From the NCBI GenBank assembly GCA_030141605.1, contig JAQGDQ010001217.1, positions 1 through 25,000 on the forward strand: 25,000 bases of DNA. Reading direction: 5' to 3'. The stretch comes from Tubiluchus corallicola (taxonomy: Eukaryota; Priapulida; Priapulimorpha; Priapulimorphida; Tubiluchidae). The position numbers and the translations under genes are program-made. The notes below the pieces were generated by a model that had not been told where the DNA came from, ran no database searches, and was given only the letters and a program-made list of their open reading frames with translations. Each line of letters opens with the position of its first letter. The first letter of the stretch is position 1. Below are positions 8,442-25,000 of the stretch, piece after piece.

Positions 8442-11191
8442 GCAACAGCAACAGCAACAGCAACAACAACAACAACAACAACAAAACAACAACAACAACG
8501 GAAACTAGAACTGAACTAAACTATTTAATGCAAATAGCGCACGCGCAGATGATTTGCTGTACTGATTAATTTGCATGTTGCTTTACTATTATAGAAATCA
8601 ACGAATGTAGTTCTTCGCCATGTGTAAATGGAGGAACTTGTGTGGATCTTGTGGATGTTTATCGATGTGTTTGTCCTGCTGGATGGACTGGTGTCAACTG
8701 TGAAAGTACTAGACCTTGCATACCGGTAAAGTACAACGAAGTCTTTTTCTTTTTCTTCTTCTTCTTCTTGTTCTTATCATCATCACCAATGCCATAACCA
8801 TTGTTGTCATTAGCATTGCCATTGCAGTCATAGAATTCTCATTTTTAAACAAACTGGCTTCCTATTTTTACCAGGGAGCAGAGTTTCAATGCGAAAGTGG
8901 AAATCCAAGATGCATCGAATTTGATTTGTTGGAAGATGGAAAACAGGATTGTGAAGATGGATCAGACGAAGGTAAACAGAATGCCATCTTTACTTTTTTC
9001 TCACTTTTAAGTAAAAGCTAAAGTTTAAGGTATGTTTAGACAAATGAAAGTTACCTGATCATGTGATTAAATTAACAATCACATAAAGGAAATGTACACA
9101 CAAGTGAACATGCAATTAAATAAACAAAAAAAATCAAATAAACAAACAAATAAACAATCAAACAAAGCAACAAACAAATGAACATGCAATTTATTAACAC
9201 AGCAAACACGAAAGTTCTTTGCATAAGGTGTTTACTGCAGCCTTTATTTTCTAAAGGAGAAAAACAAAAGAATACTTAAAATTTTCAGTAATGTAATTTG
9301 AACAAAAACTACAGATATTTGAACAAAAAAATTACACAGAAAATTGCTATCTAATTAATAAACTTGGATTTACAAAAATCACTTACTTCATTCGGCTAGA
9401 GTGAGCACACTGTTTATGGTTTATGAAGCATGACATTAAATTTCTCACATAAAAATTGCATTATCCACATTACAAGTAAGTCTCTGCAATAACCAGTTGA
9501 GTCTGCCAGCAATTGCCCACTTGTCCCCTTTAGTTTTTGGCTCCCTCATGCGGGAAAAATAAAAAACGAATTATGTGGGTAACTGCGTAATTTTCCCATA
9601 AATTGCCCACTTGTCCCCTTTAGTTTTTGGCTCCCTCATGCGGGAAAAATAAAAAACGAATTATATGGGTAACTGCGTAATTTTCCCATAAATTGCCCAC
9701 TTGTCCCCTTTAGTTTTTGGCTCCCTCATGCGGGAAAAATAAAAAACGAATTATATGGGCAACTGCGTAATTTGCCCATAAATTGCCCACTTGTCCCCTT
9801 TAGTTTTTGGCTCCCTCATGCGGGAAAAATAAAAAACGAATTATATGGGCAACTGCGTAATTTGCCCATAACACAATTGAATAAACAAAAAAATAATCAA
9901 GTAAACAAAAACAAACAAAAGAACGAATTTAACCAACGAACGAACAAAGAATGAAGAAGTGAAAGGTATTGATTGTTGAAAAGACAACCTAACAAATGAT
10001 TTGAAATCCAAAAGTGAAAGAGTTAAAACAATTCAAGCAGAAAATATAGCGGTTGTACGCGATATGCGTTCGACTTCGTTTTATCTGAAGAAAAAATAAA
10101 AATTATTTTTGCTAAACCAACGTCAAAACATTAAGTAACTGGTATAATGATAATTAACAATAATATGACATGACGAAATGTGAAGAAATGAAACTTACAT
10201 CTTTGCCGCATACCCGGTGACTCACTTCTTTCATATCTTAACTGTTAAATCAGGCCAATGGCCTATTTCCTGACCTGGCTCACCTGTCTAAACTTGGGAA
10301 AACAAACACCAGGAGGCACCACGTGCTTATATCCAAAACAGTAACAGTAACAGTAACAGTAACAGTAACAGTAACAGTAACAGTAACAGTAACAGTAACA
10401 GTAACAGTAACAGTAACAGTAACAGTAACAGTAACAGTAACAGTAACAGTAACAGTAACAGTAACAGTAACAGTAACAGTAACAGTAACAGTAACAGTAA
10501 CAGTAACAGTAACAGTAACAGTAACAGTAACAGTAACAGTAACAGTAACAGTAACAGTAACACTAACAGTAACAGTAACAATAACAATAACAATAACAAT
10601 AACAATAATAATAATAATAATAATAACTAAGTGTCAAAGAGAAGAAACGTACGTCTACAGGCGTCTGTTGCAGCTTATATTCCATTTTGTAAAATATTCG
10701 ATAAGAGTATATAGCTGAGTGGTCACGATATTATGCTTACTGACAAAGTCAAGAATGGCAGCAAGCCTGGTTAGTTAGTGGGTGGGTGGCTGGCACTTGC
10801 ACACGTGCTCTAAACATTTTTATTCGCCATCATGATTCTGGCTGTTTACCTCGTAGACGGAGATGGAAGTAATCTGAACGTGACTGAGACACTTCTGCTG
10901 GTTCAAAAGCTCCTATTAGAGCCACAGCCTTGATAAAGAGCTAGATTCCGGTATTGCCACAACCATCTATATTAAGTAGACCCTATTGAATTGCGTAAAA
11001 ACTGTATTAATATAATGGCAGTTTTTTATTTTCATATTTCAGTTTGTGCCGGTCAAGCCGCAACTCTCACTTTTTACTCACCTGTCTGGAAGCCATTTTT
11101 TCGTTGCCTTGTGGGAAGACCTTCGTGCATTTACTGGTGGAGAGTTAACGACGGAATGAAGGATTGTCAGAATGGCGAAGACGAAGTTTAA
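1633..11191 (+). CDS. Gene 1: secreted six-EGF, two-LDLa protein (spliced, complete)
   Basis: The joined exons 1633-1834, 3436-3549, 5293-5406, 5675-5791, 7784-7894, 8595-8725, 8875-8971 and 11043-11191 total 1035 nt, or 344 codons plus TAA, with consistent phases and GT/AG ends. Residues 1-26 look like a signal peptide. Six EGF-like domains follow at about 28-66, 70-105, 108-143, 146-182, 185-219 and 222-257, each with six cysteines. Two LDLa-like modules lie at about 260-296 and 298-344. No transmembrane segment follows, so the protein is predicted to be extracellular. EGF domains 2-6 carry the C-x-D-x4-[FY]-x-C-x-C Asp-hydroxylation pattern, and EGF 2, 3, 4 and 6 begin with the [IV]NEC form of calcium-binding EGFs. 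The specific orthologue and ligand are not recognisable. The intron joins are inferred and have no transcript support. Confidence 0.8.
2766..3266. mobile_element. hAT-like MITE in gene 1 intron 1
   Basis: The left end CCGGCTGCATAAGATTATGG and the reverse complement of the right end CAGGGTGCATACGATTATGG match at 17 of 20 positions. The flanks AATATACC (left) and ATATATACC (right) resemble a degraded 8-9 bp target-site duplication. Multiple CATAAAATAA motifs lie beside both ends, as subterminal repeats often do in hAT elements. There is no transposase. The family assignment rests on the CAGGG-type end and the TSD length. Confidence 0.55.
3436..3549 (+). CDS. Gene 1 exon 2: calcium-binding EGF 2
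   Basis: This is a 114-nt phase 1-1 exon between a tttgactcag acceptor and a gtacaa donor. It encodes EINEC, then CESNPC (O-glucose consensus C-x-S-x-P-C), CKNGATC (O-fucose consensus C-x4-T-C) and [12 protein letters not shown] (Asp-hydroxylation consensus). All six cysteines are present. Confidence 0.88.
3711..3943. mobile_element. Short MITE-like element with long inverted ends
   Basis: TTAAATGCCACGCATGCGCA at the left is matched in inverse orientation at 3917-3940 (TGCGCATGCGTGGTATTTAA), with weaker similarity extending outward. The ~230-bp interior contains a short GA run and two GGCGCCATGTT stretches, and has no coding capacity. The inverted ends contain CGCATGCGCA, which resembles an NRF1-type palindrome. 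Confidence 0.45.
4505..4600. repeat. (GTGC)n/(GT)n microsatellite
   Basis: GTGC tetramers run into a pure GT tract in gene 1 intron 2. Just upstream (about 4395-4485) is an AT-rich patch with repeated TTCGAATTCG and ATTCGATTTGATT motifs. Confidence 0.9.
4690..5110. other. GC-richer block of unknown nature in intron 2
   Basis: This block differs in base composition from its AT-rich neighbours and has open frames of about 113 codons on + (4702-5043) and 76 codons on - (4763-4993), neither of which I recognise. It may be a fragment of an old transposon or retroposed sequence. It lies between two well-supported EGF exons, so it is not needed for gene 1. Confidence 0.35.
5293..5406 (+). CDS. Gene 1 exon 3: calcium-binding EGF 3
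   Basis: This is a 114-nt phase 1-1 exon between a cttattag acceptor and a gtaaca donor. It encodes [10 protein letters not shown] and [12 protein letters not shown], with six cysteines, the O-glucose consensus CASNPC and the Asp-hydroxylation consensus. The C2-C3 loop lacks the O-fucose Ser/Thr. Confidence 0.88.
5675..5791 (+). CDS. Gene 1 exon 4: calcium-binding EGF 4
   Basis: This is a 117-nt phase 1-1 exon with a tttgtttacag acceptor and a gtaagt donor. It encodes [10 protein letters not shown] and [12 protein letters not shown], with six cysteines. The same acceptor sequence occurs 52 nt upstream, ending at 5622. Only the downstream site keeps the frame. Confidence 0.88.
6001..6295 (+). 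mobile_element. RTE-like LINE 3' relic
   Basis: A frame from 6001 reads [18 protein letters not shown], the conserved C-terminal tail of many non-LTR retrotransposon ORFs, and stops at TAA near 6140. A second piece at about 6210-6280 reads [12 protein letters not shown], the usual end of such ORFs. The sequence then ends in a GATGAT trinucleotide tail at about 6283-6304, typical of RTE-clade 3' ends. It is broken, 5'-truncated and in sense with gene 1 intron 4. Confidence 0.65.
6968..7545. repeat. 14/42-bp minisatellite
   Basis: Variants of AGTACTTAATCCTC, about 14 bp each, are organised into a 42-bp higher-order unit that adds an AATAATTGGT or AAAAGTTTGT spacer. The unit is most regular at 7220-7500. 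The array lies in gene 1 intron 4, upstream of exon 5. Confidence 0.85.
7784..7894 (+). CDS. Gene 1 exon 5: EGF 5
   Basis: This is a 111-nt phase 1-1 exon between a ctgttacag acceptor and a gtaagt donor. It encodes [16 protein letters not shown] and [12 protein letters not shown]. It is the only EGF here that lacks the O-glucose serine (CVAQPC has Ala), but it keeps the Asp-hydroxylation consensus and an acidic ADDC start. Confidence 0.85.
8005..8500. repeat. CAA/CAG trinucleotide array
   Basis: Nearly 500 bp of CAA and CAG triplets with minor CCA variants fill most of gene 1 intron 5. Long open frames (Asn/Ser on +, Leu or Val on -) are by-products of the three-base period. The array lies between a good donor (7895) and acceptor (8594), so I call it non-coding. 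Confidence 0.92.
8595..8725 (+). CDS. Gene 1 exon 6: calcium-binding EGF 6 and start of LDLa 1
   Basis: This 131-nt exon starts in phase 1 after ctattatag and ends in phase 0 at gtaaag. It encodes [17 protein letters not shown] (a canonical O-fucose site) and [12 protein letters not shown], then a linker ending PCIP that supplies the first cysteine of the following LDLa module. Confidence 0.87.
8875..8971 (+). CDS. Gene 1 exon 7: LDLa module 1
   Basis: This is a 97-nt exon, phase 0 in and phase 1 out, with a tttttaccag acceptor and a gtaaac donor. It encodes FQC, RCI and [13 protein letters not shown], the LDLa core with the acidic calcium cage. The usual fourth cysteine, normally just before the DG of the core, is replaced (LLEDG). 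Confidence 0.83.
9511..9870. repeat. 90-bp tandem repeat, four copies
   Basis: Copies begin at 9511, 9601, 9691 and 9781 with AATTGCCCACTTGTCCCC. Each carries a TATGGG ... CCCATA inverted repeat. In copies 3 and 4 the arms become TATGGGCAA and TTGCCCATA, a perfect 9-bp stem, while copies 1 and 2 are mismatched. The array is in gene 1 intron 7. Confidence 0.9.
10337..10626. repeat. (CAGTAA)n hexanucleotide array grading to (CAATAA)n and (AAT)n
   Basis: About 40 near-perfect AACAGT hexamers end with one ACTAAC variant, then a short AACAAT run and an AAT run. The gradient suggests stepwise slippage from one edge. The long ORF with TV repeats is a period artefact. Confidence 0.93.
11043..11191 (+). 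CDS. Gene 1 exon 8: LDLa-like module 2 and stop
   Basis: This terminal exon follows a tttcatatttcag acceptor. It reads VCAGQ, then FFRC, SCIYWW and [14 protein letters not shown] before TAA at 11189-11191. The W-x-V-x-DG-x-x-DC-x-x-G-x-DE spacing identifies a second LDLa-like module. As in module 1 the fourth cysteine is missing, and the protein stops before a sixth cysteine. Confidence 0.78.
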
Positions 11192-11222
11192 GATGCTAGT
11201 CACAAGAAATGTCGAAAGCAAG

Positions 11223-11228
11223 AATAAA
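11223..11228 (+). terminator. Gene 1 poly(A) signal
   Basis: AATAAA lies 32 nt after the gene 1 stop codon and is followed by a T-rich stretch. A second AATAAA at 11353-11358 could serve a longer 3' UTR. Confidence 0.55.
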
Positions 11229-11521
11229 ATTTGTTTTTATTTATCGTTAATGCATTAGACTGAATGTTTTTATCTAAAGTTCGTTATCGAAAAATATTAT
11301 TAGTGTTTGATGTCCATTGTCGTGTCACCTGTATATATTTGTTAATGAAAGCAATAAACAAATGAGTTGATACATCATGATGTACTTATTTACATTATCA
11401 CTTCATAACATACAATCTGTAAATGTGAATATATACGTGTTAGTAGACGTCACAACATATTTACAATTTAATATTTAATCATGGTAACTTCTATCCCGAC
11501 ACCTAGCGTGTCTATATTAAA

Positions 11522-12455
11522 TTTAGAGATAAACTCACTTCCTTTTAACTACAGTTAGTACATGTTAAGTTAAGAGATAGCTTTGCCTCTAAACGTGGGG
11601 AAAACTAACTTCCCTTTAACTACAGTTAGTACATGTTAAGTTAAGAGATAGCTTTGCCTCTAAACGTGGGGAAAACTAACTTCCCTTTAACTACAGTTAG
11701 TACATATTAAGTTAAGAGATAGCTTTGCCTCTAAACGTGGGGAAAACTAACTTCCCTTTAACTACAGTTAGTACATGTTAAGTTAAGAGATAGCTTTACC
11801 TCTAAACGTGGGGAAAACTGACTTCCCTTTAACTACAGTTAGTACATATTAAGTTAAGAGATAGCTTTGCCTCTAAAGTAGGGAAAAACTAACTTCCCTT
11901 TAACTACAGTTAGTACATATTAAACGTGGGGAAAAACTAACTTCCCTTTAACTACGTGGGGAAAACTAACTTCCCTTTAGCTACAGTTAGTACATATTAA
12001 GTTAAGAGATAGCTTTGCCTCTAAACGTGGGGAAAACTAACTTCCTTTTAACTACAGTTAGCACATATTAAGTGAAGAGTTAGCTTTGCCTCTAAAAGTG
12101 GGGAAAACTTTACTTCCTTTTAACTACAGTTAGTACATATTAAGTTAAGAGACAGCTTTGCCTCTAAACGTGGGGAAAACTGACTTCCCTTTAACTACAG
12201 TTAGTACATATTAAGTTTGGAGATAGCTTTACCTCTAAACGTGGGGAAAACTGACTTCCCTTTAACTACAGTTAGTACATATTAAGTTAAGAGATAGCTT
12301 TACCTCTAAACGTGGGGGAAAACTAACTTCCCTTTAACTACAGTTAGCACATGTTAAGTTTGGAGATAGCTTTGCCTCTAAACGTGGGGAAAACTAACTT
12401 CCTTTTAACTACAGTTAGTGCATATTAAGTTAAGAGATAGCTTTGCCTCTTAAAC
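11522..12455. repeat. 71-bp minisatellite, about 13 copies
   Basis: The unit contains CGTGGGGAAAACTAACTTCC, TTTAACTACAGTTAGTACAT and GAGATAGCTTTGCCTCTAA. Spacing of the ACGTGGGG motif (11593 to 11664) is 71 bp. Some copies near 11880-11960 are truncated. Each unit has an ACTAAC ... GTTAGT inverted repeat. It lies between genes 1 and 2. Confidence 0.9.
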
Positions 12456-13078
12456 TGGAGGAAAACCTGCTCCATCAACTTTCATGGTCGTCAGGTCTTT
12501 CCCAACGAGTTATTTCCTGCCTCGGACTTTATACCAGGCCTATTCATTAAACAGTTTCACGGTTAATGATGCAATAAGGCAGTTTCTTATATACATACTT
12601 TCACAATAAAACTACAAAAGTAATTATATACTATTTCTTTAAGCACTTCGCACAGTTACTTATACAGAGCAAATGTTAGTTTGCCTAGTTCAGCAATGAG
12701 TTTTCGACAAGAAATACACTTCATTTGCTTGCGGTAATCATAATAATGTAGTGAGAACACCTTCCCAAAACACGTGTGACGTCACGCAAGTACTCAAGAG
12801 TCAGTCACACACCCAGTCCGGTGGTGTCTGCTGAACTCCTCCTTGTTGCCACGCTTGTATATATACTAATACAACTAAGACAACTAATACAACTAATACT
12901 AGGTAAACTAAGATTGTAAAAAATTATTATCCAGAAAAATACATTCCCCGCTATTAAAATTATTACCCAAATCGCTAATTAACATAGAACAGATACTTTT
13001 CATAGCGATTATAGAGAACATTTGCATCTATGTGAACACATCTATGCCTAAAATTCCACTACAATACAGTTATACACA
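12456..13078. other. Intergenic sequence upstream of gene 2
   Basis: Unique-looking AT-rich sequence without a coding signal. It contains the CRE/E-box pair near 12771-12784, listed separately, and short ACAACTAATAC repeats at about 12866-12900. Confidence 0.4.
12771..12784. promoter_or_regulatory. Abutting E-box and CRE palindromes
   Basis: CACGTG is followed directly by TGACGTCA, an exact cAMP-response-element palindrome. The pair lies about 760 bp upstream of the inferred gene 2 start. Motif match only. Confidence 0.3.
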
Positions 13079-13184
13079 TTACAATAGCGTGTGCTGTGAG
13101 GAGTTGTCAAGCGTACACAAACGCGTTGTCTGGTACACTTAACCTTTGACCTTTTCGCGATCATCATCAATCGCTGGAACTGTA
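13079..13184 (+). promoter_or_regulatory. Promoter-proximal repeated block, copy B
   Basis: This near-duplicate of 1511-1616 shares GGTACACTTAACCTTTGACC and TCATCATCAATCGCTGGAAC exactly. It ends about 360 bp before the inferred gene 2 ATG, so any 5' UTR would be longer than in gene 1, or an untranslated first exon may intervene. Confidence 0.5.
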
Positions 13185-13547
13185 AAGGGGTTTTTTACTA
13201 TGATTATCTGTACGTCTACAGGAATAGAATTTTTTAAGTTGTATGTTAGCTATTGTTTTCACTTCAAAACTATTCTAAATTTTTCCATTGTTATTCAAAT
13301 TTTCTACTTCACTGAAAGTTTGCACACGTTTCGCGTATTTTCACTGTAATTTCACAAATTTTAACAAAAGTTTTTACATAACATTCAAGCTCTTTCAACG
13401 AAGGAAAACGATTCTTCGAGACTATGTGACATTCAACAACAAACATTCTTTAAAATAAGCCCAAGAAATGAATATTCAAGGCTGCAAATGGTGGTGGATT
13501 AGTCTAACTAGAACAGATTTTTTCGACTAAGGAATTTAATTGTGAAG

Positions 13548-22990
<9,443 letters not shown>

Positions 22991-23060
22991 GTAAGTTGTT
23001 AATTTGTACATATATTGTTTATCTGTCTAGTCACTATACAACATAAGTCGGCGACTTCTA

Positions 23061-24729
23061 GTTCATCCATCCAGCAACAGTGAGCTAAATGTAGTTGTAA
23101 AAATCACCATGGCAACAAACAAGAGAGTTCATCCACTTAGCAACAGTGAGCTAAATGTAGTTGTAGAAATCACCATGGCAACAAACAAGAGAGTTCATCC
23201 ACCTAGCAACAGTGAGCTAAATGTTGTAGTAGAAATCACCATAGCAACAAACAAGGGAGTTCATCCAACCAGCAACAGTGAACAAAATGTAGTAGTAGAA
23301 ATCACCATAACAACAAACAAGAGAGTTCATCCACTTAGCAACAGTGAGCTAAATGTAGTAGTAGAAATCACCATAGCAACAAACAAGAGAGTTCATCCAC
23401 CTAGCAACAGTGAACTAAATGTTGTAGTAGAAATCACCATAACAACAAACAAGAGAGTTCATCCACTTAGCAACAGTGAGCTAAATGTAGTAGTAGAAAT
23501 CACCATAACAACAAACAAGAGAGTTCATCCACCTAGCAACAGTGAGCTAAATGTAGTAGTAGAAATCACCATAGTAACAAACAAGGGAGTTCATCCAACC
23601 AGCAACAGTGAACAAAATGTAGTAGTAGAAATCACCATAACAACAAACAAGAGAGTTCATCCACTTAGCAACAGTGAGCTAAATGTAGTAGTAGAAATCA
23701 CCATAGCAACAAACAAGAGAGTTCATCCACCTAGCAACAGTGAACTAAATGTTGTAGTAGAAATCACCATAGCAACAAACAAGAGAGTTCATCCACTTAG
23801 CAACAGTGAGCTAAATGTAGTAGTAGAAATCACCATAACAACAAACAAGAGAGTTCATCCACCTAGCAACAGTGAACTAAATGTAGTAGTAGAAATCACC
23901 ATAGCAACAAACAGGAGAGTTCATCCAACTAGCAACAGTGAGCTAAATGTAGTAGTAGAAATCACCATAGCAACAAACAAGGGAGTTCGTCCACCTAGCA
24001 ACAGTGAGCTAAATGTAGGAGTAGAAATCACCATAGCAACAAACAAGGGAGTTCATCCACCTAGCAACAGTGAGCTAAATGTTGTAGTAGAAATCACCAT
24101 AGCAACAAACAAGAGAGTTCATCCACCTAACAACAGTGAGCTAAATGTTGTAGTAGAAATCACCATGGCAACAAACAAGGGAGTTCATCCACCTAGCAAC
24201 AGTGAGCTAAATGTAGTGGTAGAAATCACCATAGTAACAAACAAGAGAGTTCATCCACCTAGCAACAGTGAGCTAAATGTAGTAGTAGAAATCACCATAG
24301 CAACAAACAAGAGAGTTCATACACCCAGCAACAGTGAGCTAAATGTTGTAGTAGAAATCACCATAGCAACAAACAAGAGAGTTCATACACCTAGCAACAG
24401 TGAACTAAATGTTGTAGTAGAAATCACCATAGCAACAAACAAGAGAGTTCATACACCTAGCAACAGTGAGCTAAATGTAGTAGTAGAAATCACCATAGCA
24501 ACAAACTAGAGAGTTCATACACCCAGCAACTGTGAGCTAAATGTAGTAGTAGAAATCACCATAGCAACAAACAAGAGAGTTCATACACCTAGCAACAGTG
24601 AGCTAAATGTTGTAGTAGAAATCACCATAGCAACAAACAAGAGAGTTCATACACCTAGCAACAGTGAGCTAAATGTAGTAGTAGAAATCACCATAGCAAC
24701 AAACAAGAGAGTTCATACACCTAGCAACA
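23061..24729. repeat. 66-bp minisatellite, about 25 copies
   Basis: The unit contains GTTCATCCACCTAGCAACAG, TGAGCTAAATGT and GAAATCACCATAGCAACAAA. A frame at 23109-24509 stays open for 466 codons as a 22-residue repeat until AACTAG near 24506. Variants recur at a 330-bp spacing (23251 and 23581), so blocks of five units were duplicated. No splice sites or start context tie it to gene 2, and many differences change amino acids, so I treat it as non-coding. Confidence 0.9.
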
Positions 24730-25000
24730 CCTAGCTAGGTATTGGTAAAAAAGTTTGGTGGTTTCAAGCAAGTAGAAAGGAATTAATCAGTAGAAATATG
24801 AATAAAATAAATTCATAAAATGCTCATAAATTCATAAAATGCAGCACTGATTTTTGTGTCTGGAATGTATCTCAACTTTTTTACGTTACTTCTTGGCTTC
24901 GTTTAACGACGTTTCACTTAACGTCGCGTTTTGCTTTAACGACTTGCTGTATTAATATCGTATCTGTTCGTCCTACCTTACACTCAGTAAGTATTTTATT
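24730..25000. other. Right edge, no gene seen
   Basis: AT-rich sequence with ATTCATAAAATG repeats near 24810-24840. The remaining exons of gene 2 should lie beyond this edge. Confidence 0.4.

Larger units (their letters stand above)
8972..11042. other. Gene 1 intron 7 outside its arrays
   Basis: Apart from the 90-bp and hexanucleotide arrays, this 2-kb intron holds A-rich AAACA/AAATA low-complexity stretches (about 9110-9190 and 9870-9950). I find no further exon in the rest. Confidence 0.5.

Noticed and set aside
7904-8569. Long poly-Asn, poly-Leu, poly-Val and poly-Cys open frames on both strands
   Set aside because: They are produced by the CAA/CAG triplet period inside an intron with clear donor and acceptor sites on either side.
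10323-10718. TV-repeat open frame
   Set aside because: Artefact of the CAGTAA hexamer; an intron of gene 1 with no splice signals tying it to an exon.

Overview
The window looks like invertebrate animal genomic DNA: AT-rich, intron-rich and very dense in simple repeats, minisatellites and worn transposons. I cannot name the species; a lophotrochozoan such as a mollusc is possible, but that is a guess. There are no bacterial-type operons. Both genes were assembled by eye from exons whose splice sites and codon phases join without a frame error.

Gene 1 (1633-11191, + strand) appears complete. Eight exons give 344 codons plus a stop: a signal peptide, six EGF-like domains on phase 1-1 exons, and two atypical LDL-receptor class A (LDLa) modules. 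There is no membrane anchor, so the product should be secreted. Its introns hold a hAT-like MITE (2766-3266), a second MITE-like element (3711-3943), a GC-richer block of unknown nature (4690-5110), an RTE-like LINE relic (6001-6295), a 14/42-bp minisatellite (6968-7545), a CAA/CAG array (8005-8500), a 90-bp x4 array (9511-9870) and a CAGTAA hexamer array (10337-10626).

The intergenic region (11192-13547) holds a poly(A) signal, a 71-bp x ~13 minisatellite, a CRE/E-box pair, and a ~106-bp block (13079-13184) that nearly duplicates the sequence just upstream of the gene 1 start codon (1511-1616). The two neighbouring genes may therefore share promoter-type DNA.

Gene 2 (from ~13548, + strand, running off the right edge) is a DC-STAMP-domain membrane protein of the DCST1/DCST2, sneaky, SPE-42 type. 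Seven exons (300 codons) are visible. DCST-type relatives act in sperm during fertilisation. Their presence next to a secreted EGF protein with a shared upstream block suggests, as a hypothesis only, a reproductive gene pair.

The most striking element is at 14005-14910: ten tandem 92-bp units, each carrying a recognisable type I hammerhead ribozyme with a minimal AGCU helix III, in sense orientation inside the inferred first intron of gene 2. Later introns of gene 2 contain complementary (CA)n and (TG)n tracts flanking exon 3, a MITE-like element, a LINE 3' end, a 36-bp array that starts exactly at a splice donor and repeats splice-like signals, a GAAT/GAAC array, and a 66-bp x ~25 minisatellite with a long fortuitous-looking ORF.
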